From Fidelibacterota bacterium (lineage in GTDB: Bacteria > Fidelibacterota > Marinisomatia > Marinisomatales > TCS55), in the NCBI GenBank assembly GCA_014239435.1, contig JAAZYX010000007.1, forward strand, positions 41,042-105,041: 64,000 bases of DNA, written 5' to 3'. Position 1 is the stretch's first letter; the number at the start of each line of letters is the position of its first letter. The position numbers and the translations under genes were made by a program. Under the pieces are notes generated by a model. That model was not told the DNA's origin. It ran no database searches and saw only the letters and a program-made list of their open reading frames with translations. Shown here in pieces: positions 60,304-64,000 of this stretch.

Positions 60304-61386
60304 CTAGTCCTCCTTTTTTTCTTCCTCGCTTTCGGCTGCATCTGTCTGCTCATCATCGGGCTCAGCATTTTCGGATGCTTCCGGTTCAGCAGGTACTTCT
60401 ACCGCTGATTCAACTTCTTCTGCTGGTTCATCTTTGGAATCTTCCGTGGATTCTTCTTCTGTTTCTTTTGAAGCTTCTTCGTCATTTTTTTCATCTGCCG
60501 CATCACCATCTTTAACAGAATCGTCTTTAGATTCTTCCTGAGGTTCCTCTTCCGATTCTGAGGGCGCTTCTTCTGATTCTTCAGGTTTTATTTCTTCAAC
60601 TGTCTCTTCCGCAGGCTCTTCAGCTGTTTTTGTTTCTGGTTCTGCCTCAACTTCAGGGTTATCTTCCGCAACTTCCTCGACGGCTTCCTCTGCAGGGTCT
60701 GCTTCTTCAGAAGTATCTCCAGACGAATCAACACCTTCTTCCAGAGTCTCATCTGCAGGTTCTTCAACACTTTCCTTGGCAGCAGGTTCTTCAGATGCTT
60801 CCGGTTCAGCGGGCGTTTCATCAGTTTCTGAAACTGTTTCTGTAACATCTTCACCCGTTGCTTCAGCTTCTTTTTCCTTTGGTGCTTCTTCAGCTGTTTC
60901 CGTTTCTGGTTCTGCCTCAACTTCCTCGGCGGCTTCCTCCGCTGCTTCCGGTTCTGGCTCTGCAGCCAGCGCTTCTGCATCTGCCGTTTCCACTACTTCA
61001 ACATCGGCAGCTTTCTTTTCTTCCGCTTTTTTAGCAGTTCTTTCCGCGCGGTTTGATTTCACCTCTTCACGGTTGAGTTCCCACTTTTTCATTTCCTGCT
61101 CGATCGCCTTTTCATCCAGTCCCTGCTTCATCAAATGCCAGCGGTGCGCTAGTCCTGCGTCGCGCAAAAGGCTGTGGGCAGCGTCTGTTGTTTGAGCGCC
61201 ATCTTTTAGCCAATGTAAAATTCTCTCATTTTTAAGCACATACTGCTCATCCGTTTTGATGGGATCATACCAGCCAAGTTCTTCGATGGCGGCGCCATCC
61301 CTGCGTTTGCGGGAATCCATGACTACCATTCTGTAAAAAGGCCGGTTTCGTCTTCCAATGCGTTTCAGTCTAATCTTCGTTGACAC
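60304..61386 (-). CDS. rpsP: 30S ribosomal protein S16 with very long acidic C-terminal extension
   Basis: A 360-residue protein. Residues 1-85 are a complete S16 (TKIRLKRIGRRNRPFYRMVVMDSRKRRDG, family pattern, and EELGWYDPIKTDEQ). A basic linker (NREEVKSNRAERTAKKAEEKK) at about 95-125 follows. The last ~240 residues are almost only E, A, P, S, D, T and V in repeated AEPE/EEPAEE units. S16 is normally 80-100 residues; moderate tails exist in Bacteroidota. The start is GTG at 61386 with AGGAG upstream. There is no stop or frameshift, and the extension is in frame. Confidence 0.9.
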   Translation of the reverse strand: MSTKIRLKRIGRRNRPFYRMVVMDSRKRRDGAAIEELGWYDPIKTDEQYVLKNERILHWLKDGAQTTDAAHSLLRDAGLAHRWHLMKQGLDEKAIEQEMKKWELNREEVKSNRAERTAKKAEEKKAADVEVVETADAEALAAEPEPEAAEEAAEEVEAEPETETAEEAPKEKEAEATGEDVTETVSETDETPAEPEASEEPAAKESVEEPADETLEEGVDSSGDTSEEADPAEEAVEEVAEDNPEVEAEPETKTAEEPAEETVEEIKPEESEEAPSESEEEPQEESKDDSVKDGDAADEKNDEEASKETEEESTEDSKDEPAEEVESAVEVPAEPEASENAEPDDEQTDAAESEEEKKED

Positions 61387-61397
61387 GTTTCGTCTCC

Positions 61398-62729
61398 TTA
61401 ATGTGCACCCATCATCGGGTGGTTCAGTCCAGCGGGCAGTTTCATTTTGCCCATCTTTTTCATCATTTTTTGCAATGCAAAATATTGTTTTATCAGCTGA
61501 TTCACTTCCTGGATAGTTCGTCCCGACCCTTGGGCAATCCGCGATCGCCTGCTTCCGTCTATAATGGACGGATTCCTTCTTTCATTCAGGGTCATCGAAT
61601 TGATAATCGCCTCAGTCCACATGAGCTGTCTGTCATCGAGATTGAGGCCTTTCATCATTTTTTTATTCATGCCCGGCATCATGCCGATGAGTTGGTCCAA
61701 AGGTCCCATATTCCTCATTTGATTCAGCTGATCTTTGAAATCATCCAAAGTGAATGATTGATCCTTTAATTTTTCTTCGAGCTTTTCCGCTTTTTTCTCG
61801 TCCATCACCTTTTCGGCTTTTTCTACAAGCGTGACAACGTCGCCCATGCCGAGAATCCTGTCGGCAATACGATTCGGATCAAATACATCTAATCCGTCCA
61901 TTTTTTCGCTGACACCGATAAATTTGACCGGCACTCCGGTCACTTTCGAAATACTGACAGCAGCACCGCCTCGTGCGTCGCCGTCCATTTTGGTGAGAAT
62001 TGTCCCGGTGAGTTCAAGCGCCTCAGAAAATGCTTTTGCAGAATTCACAGCATCCTGTCCAGTCATACCATCCGCAACAAACAACGTTTCATCCGGCTTT
62101 ACTTCGCTGGCAATTGCTTCAATTTCCTGCATCATTTCGCCGTCGACATGAAGCCTTCCAGCGGTATCTAAAATGACAACCTGAGTTTTATTTGCAGCGG
62201 CTTCTTTTACAGCATTTTCACAGATGGTGACAGGATTCTTGTGACCTTCTGAATACACAGGAATATCAATCTGTTTTCCCAATATCTTAAGTTGATCAAT
62301 CGCGGCTGGACGGTAAACATCTGCCGCAACCAACATGACGGATTTACCTTCATGATTCAATTTTTTGGCGAGCTTTGCGCAGGTAGTTGTTTTTCCGGAT
62401 CCCTGCAGCCCAGCCACTAGAATAATTGTTGGAGGTCTTTTGGCAAACGAAATTCCCGATGCTTTTGATCCTAAAAGTGACGCCATTTCATCTCTAAGGA
62501 TTTTTACAAACTGATCACCCGGTTTTACAGATTGTGTGACGGTAACACCGAGCGCACGTTTTTCCACACGTTTGATGAAATCACGCGCAACTTCAAAATG
62601 GACGTCCGCTTCCAAAAGAGCACGGCGTACCTGTCGTGAAGTATCCCGGATATTCTTTTCCGAGATTTTCCCCAGACCGCGAATGTTCCTTAGAACAGCG
62701 TCTAATTTTTCTGATAATTGCTCAAACAT
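61398..62729 (-). CDS. ffh: Signal recognition particle protein Ffh
   Basis: A 443-residue SRP GTPase. The N domain (1-90) is followed by the G domain with G1 GLQGSGKTTTCAKLA near residue 107, DTAGRLHVD and TKMDGDARGG. A Met-rich M domain (about 300-443, MKKMGKMKLPAGLNHPMM) binds 4.5S RNA and signal sequences. It targets nascent membrane proteins. ATG at 62729, nine bases after the shared hairpin element. It heads the ribosomal operon. Confidence 0.96.
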   Translation of the reverse strand: MFEQLSEKLDAVLRNIRGLGKISEKNIRDTSRQVRRALLEADVHFEVARDFIKRVEKRALGVTVTQSVKPGDQFVKILRDEMASLLGSKASGISFAKRPPTIILVAGLQGSGKTTTCAKLAKKLNHEGKSVMLVAADVYRPAAIDQLKILGKQIDIPVYSEGHKNPVTICENAVKEAAANKTQVVILDTAGRLHVDGEMMQEIEAIASEVKPDETLFVADGMTGQDAVNSAKAFSEALELTGTILTKMDGDARGGAAVSISKVTGVPVKFIGVSEKMDGLDVFDPNRIADRILGMGDVVTLVEKAEKVMDEKKAEKLEEKLKDQSFTLDDFKDQLNQMRNMGPLDQLIGMMPGMNKKMMKGLNLDDRQLMWTEAIINSMTLNERRNPSIIDGSRRSRIAQGSGRTIQEVNQLIKQYFALQKMMKKMGKMKLPAGLNHPMMGAH

Positions 62730-62738
62730 GTTATTTCG

Positions 62739-62771
62739 TTTCGAAAAAAGCTTGGGAAATTACCCGCTTTT
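62739..62771 (-). promoter_or_regulatory. Shared hairpin/T-tract element just upstream of ffh
   Basis: On the minus strand AAAAGC-GGG and CCC-AA-GCTTTT pair around TAATTT, followed by a T6 run and CGAAA. The 28 bases 62739-62766 match 50303-50330 upstream of yicC at 25 positions. The T-run ends about nine bases before the ffh ATG. Terminator of the upstream repetitive gene, attenuator or promoter overlap are all possible. Confidence 0.55.
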
Positions 62772-62827
62772 CTCGTCGAATACAACACCTTAAGAATGGG
62801 GGTTTTAGTACTATATCCCAAATCCTA

Positions 62828-62932
62828 TTGTCATCCCGAACCGAAGTGTGAAGAATCTTTTCCAGGCGATATCGCTATTCAAATGAAGATTCATCGTCGT
62901 CCCGCCACTGCAGAACTTGCTCGGAATGACAA
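62828..62932. repeat. MITE/REP-like intergenic element, diverged relative of 2929-3053
   Basis: The ends TTGTCATCCCGA (62828-62839) and TCGGAATGACAA (62921-62932) are inverted repeats with one mismatched pair. Length is 105 bases. Both this element and the one at 2929 share the GTCAT end and an inner GAAGTG...GAAT segment. It fills the gap between ffh and the repetitive secreted gene, four bases past the stop of the latter. Confidence 0.5.
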
Positions 62933-62936
62933 AGTA

Positions 62937-64000
62937 CTATTTCATCAGCACCAGTTTTCTAGTCGAAATGAAACTGGCAGAACTGATCCGATAGAAATAC
63001 ATCCCCGACGCCATTCCGGCGGCGTCCCATCTAACTGTATATCTGCCGATTTCGAGTCTGCCCTGCGCCAAAGTTGCAACCTTTTCACCAACAATGTTAT
63101 ACACATCCAGGCGAACCTGTCCTGCTTCGGGTATGTCAAACTGGATCGTGGTTACCGGGTTGAACGGATTCGGGTAGTTCTGGTGGAGTGCGAATTCGGC
63201 TGGAATAAAACCTTCGTCCACACCTAATGATGTGCCGTCTGCCAAAACAACGAAAGGTCCATTATCTGACCTCACGGTATCCATTCCGGCAATCGCAGCT
63301 ACATTCCATTTAATAATACTGTTGTTGCCGCCAAGATCCACAAAGTCATCATAAATATCTTCGTAAAACACAACGATGCTTGTATCGGCCACTGTAGTAT
63401 CATGCTTGACAGTATCCAGTAAAGTCGTTCCGGCGAACACGCCATGACCTACTTTAATACGATACATTACCGTATCACCTTCAGGATCATTCGACGATTC
63501 CCACACAAAAACTACGGAGTCTGAATACAGATTGTCATTCGTCAACAAAATAATTAATGAATCATCCGGTGTTAAAAGTAAAAAATCACTCGGGCCATAA
63601 TTTACAGCTTCATGCGCATCCACATTGAAACGGAAATGACCGTTCTGAGAAAGAACCGTATCCATGCCGCCGATAGCTGCAACATCCCAGCTCACTTCGC
63701 TCGAGTCACCCATAAAATCCGTGATGTCACCCAAAATGTCTTCATAAAAAACATAGAGCATCGTCCCGGACATGAGTGTGTCGTGCTCAAAATATCCCGT
63801 GGAATCACCATCGGAATAGATCGTGTGATGCGCATGAAATTCATACCTTACCGAATCTTCCGGATCGGTGCTGGTTTCCCAGCTGAACAAAAGCGAATCG
63901 CCTCCATTTTCATTTGACAGAAAAATCATCGAACTTTCTGCAGGTGTTAATAGAGAGAAATCACCGGGACCATAATTCACAGCCTCATGCGCATCCACAT
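62937..64000 (-). CDS. Large secreted repetitive protein with C-terminal sorting domain (N-terminal part outside window)
   Basis: The frame is open to the right edge, so the 354 or so residues seen are the C-terminal part. They contain two tandem ~125-residue repeats, each starting VDAHEAVNYGP(G/S)DF and containing FYEDI and AAIGGMDTV or AAIAGMDTV; their DNA is also recognisably repeated. The last ~85 residues are a type IX/FlgD-like sorting domain: LHQNYPNPFNPVTTIQFDIP, VYNIVGEKVATL and GMYFYRISS. It is probably exported to the cell surface. Stop is at 62937. Confidence 0.85.
   Translation of the reverse strand, partial: VDAHEAVNYGPGDFSLLTPAESSMIFLSNENGGDSLLFSWETSTDPEDSVRYEFHAHHTIYSDGDSTGYFEHDTLMSGTMLYVFYEDILGDITDFMGDSSEVSWDVAAIGGMDTVLSQNGHFRFNVDAHEAVNYGPSDFLLLTPDDSLIILLTNDNLYSDSVVFVWESSNDPEGDTVMYRIKVGHGVFAGTTLLDTVKHDTTVADTSIVVFYEDIYDDFVDLGGNNSIIKWNVAAIAGMDTVRSDNGPFVVLADGTSLGVDEGFIPAEFALHQNYPNPFNPVTTIQFDIPEAGQVRLDVYNIVGEKVATLAQGRLEIGRYTVRWDAAGMASGMYFYRISSASFISTRKLVLMK

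Noticed and set aside
60400..61000. A frameshift or gene fusion in rpsP
   Set aside because: The acidic extension is in one continuous frame, begins after a normal S16 domain, and is followed by a normal khpA spacing.
60630..61195. Ser/Ala-rich and Leu/Pro-rich open frames opposite the rpsP tail
   Set aside because: They mirror the repetitive acidic codons of rpsP on the other strand and have no start signal or family similarity.
1..64000. CRISPR array, rRNA operon, prophage or insertion sequence
   Set aside because: No regularly spaced direct repeats, no rRNA segments, and no transposase, integrase or phage structural genes were recognised.

Overview
This window reads as a chromosomal segment of a Gram-negative bacterium of the FCB group, most likely Candidatus Marinimicrobia (SAR406) or a close neighbour. 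The assignment is an inference from gene content. Supporting features are a GWxTD-domain protein, a C-terminal sorting domain with the YPNPFNP motif, a dockerin-tailed subtilase, a complete Bat (aerotolerance) operon, a PorV/PorQ-like barrel protein, heptose kinase and Lnt (outer membrane), and an Hsp20 gene behind a sigma-54 promoter. Almost all genes lie on the minus strand in tightly packed runs with ATGA, TAATG or GTGA overlaps. Many starts are GTG or TTG.

Layout, left to right: mreC (cut by the edge) and mreB; an orphan peptide-type ABC ATPase with an RNase H-like protein; a run of alpha/beta hydrolase, Fe-S type PD-(D/E)XK nuclease, GWxTD protein, beta-propeller, heptose kinase and PspC protein; a degenerate ABC ATPase; trxB/trxA; a NatAB-like exporter with a phosphatase, tyrS and smpB. 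A plus-strand islet follows: tRNA-Leu(CAG), a tiny GIY-YIG gene, a second copy of the tRNA 3' end, and a tRNA-queuosine mannosyltransferase-like gene. Next come a DegT aminotransferase, hsp20, fabG, cysK, a TlpA-like protein, the S8 protease and uvrC. A second plus-strand islet (about 26.98-30.13 kb) holds DUF1801, rlmN, an NTF2-like protein, a GNAT enzyme and a DUF4287 protein.

From 30.1 kb to the end everything is minus strand: a SPOR protein with batEDCBA; gatA; tatA; a long run yicC-gmk-rpoZ-udg4-dnaB-rsh-ruvX-lnt-(DUF5683-like)-ecfT-truA-htrA-psd-pssA-DUF4321; a PorV-like protein with mutS, selB and selA; an MFS transporter; the classical ffh-rpsP-khpA-rimM-trmD-rplS operon; and the C-terminal part of a large repetitive secreted protein.

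The most interesting locus is 17091-17469. A complete tRNA-Leu gene is followed seven bases later by a 79-residue GIY-YIG nuclease gene. After it comes a second copy of the last 26 bases of the tRNA, interrupted in the T-loop by a 20-base GC palindrome. It looks like a minimal tRNA-targeting homing cassette that carries no recombinase. Other points are a sigma-54 promoter for Hsp20, a ribosomal protein S16 with an acidic tail of more than 250 residues, a near-identical hairpin element just before the start codons of both yicC and ffh, and two MITE/REP-like intergenic elements. No CRISPR array, rRNA or transposase gene was seen, and no gap of more than 300 bases lacks a gene.
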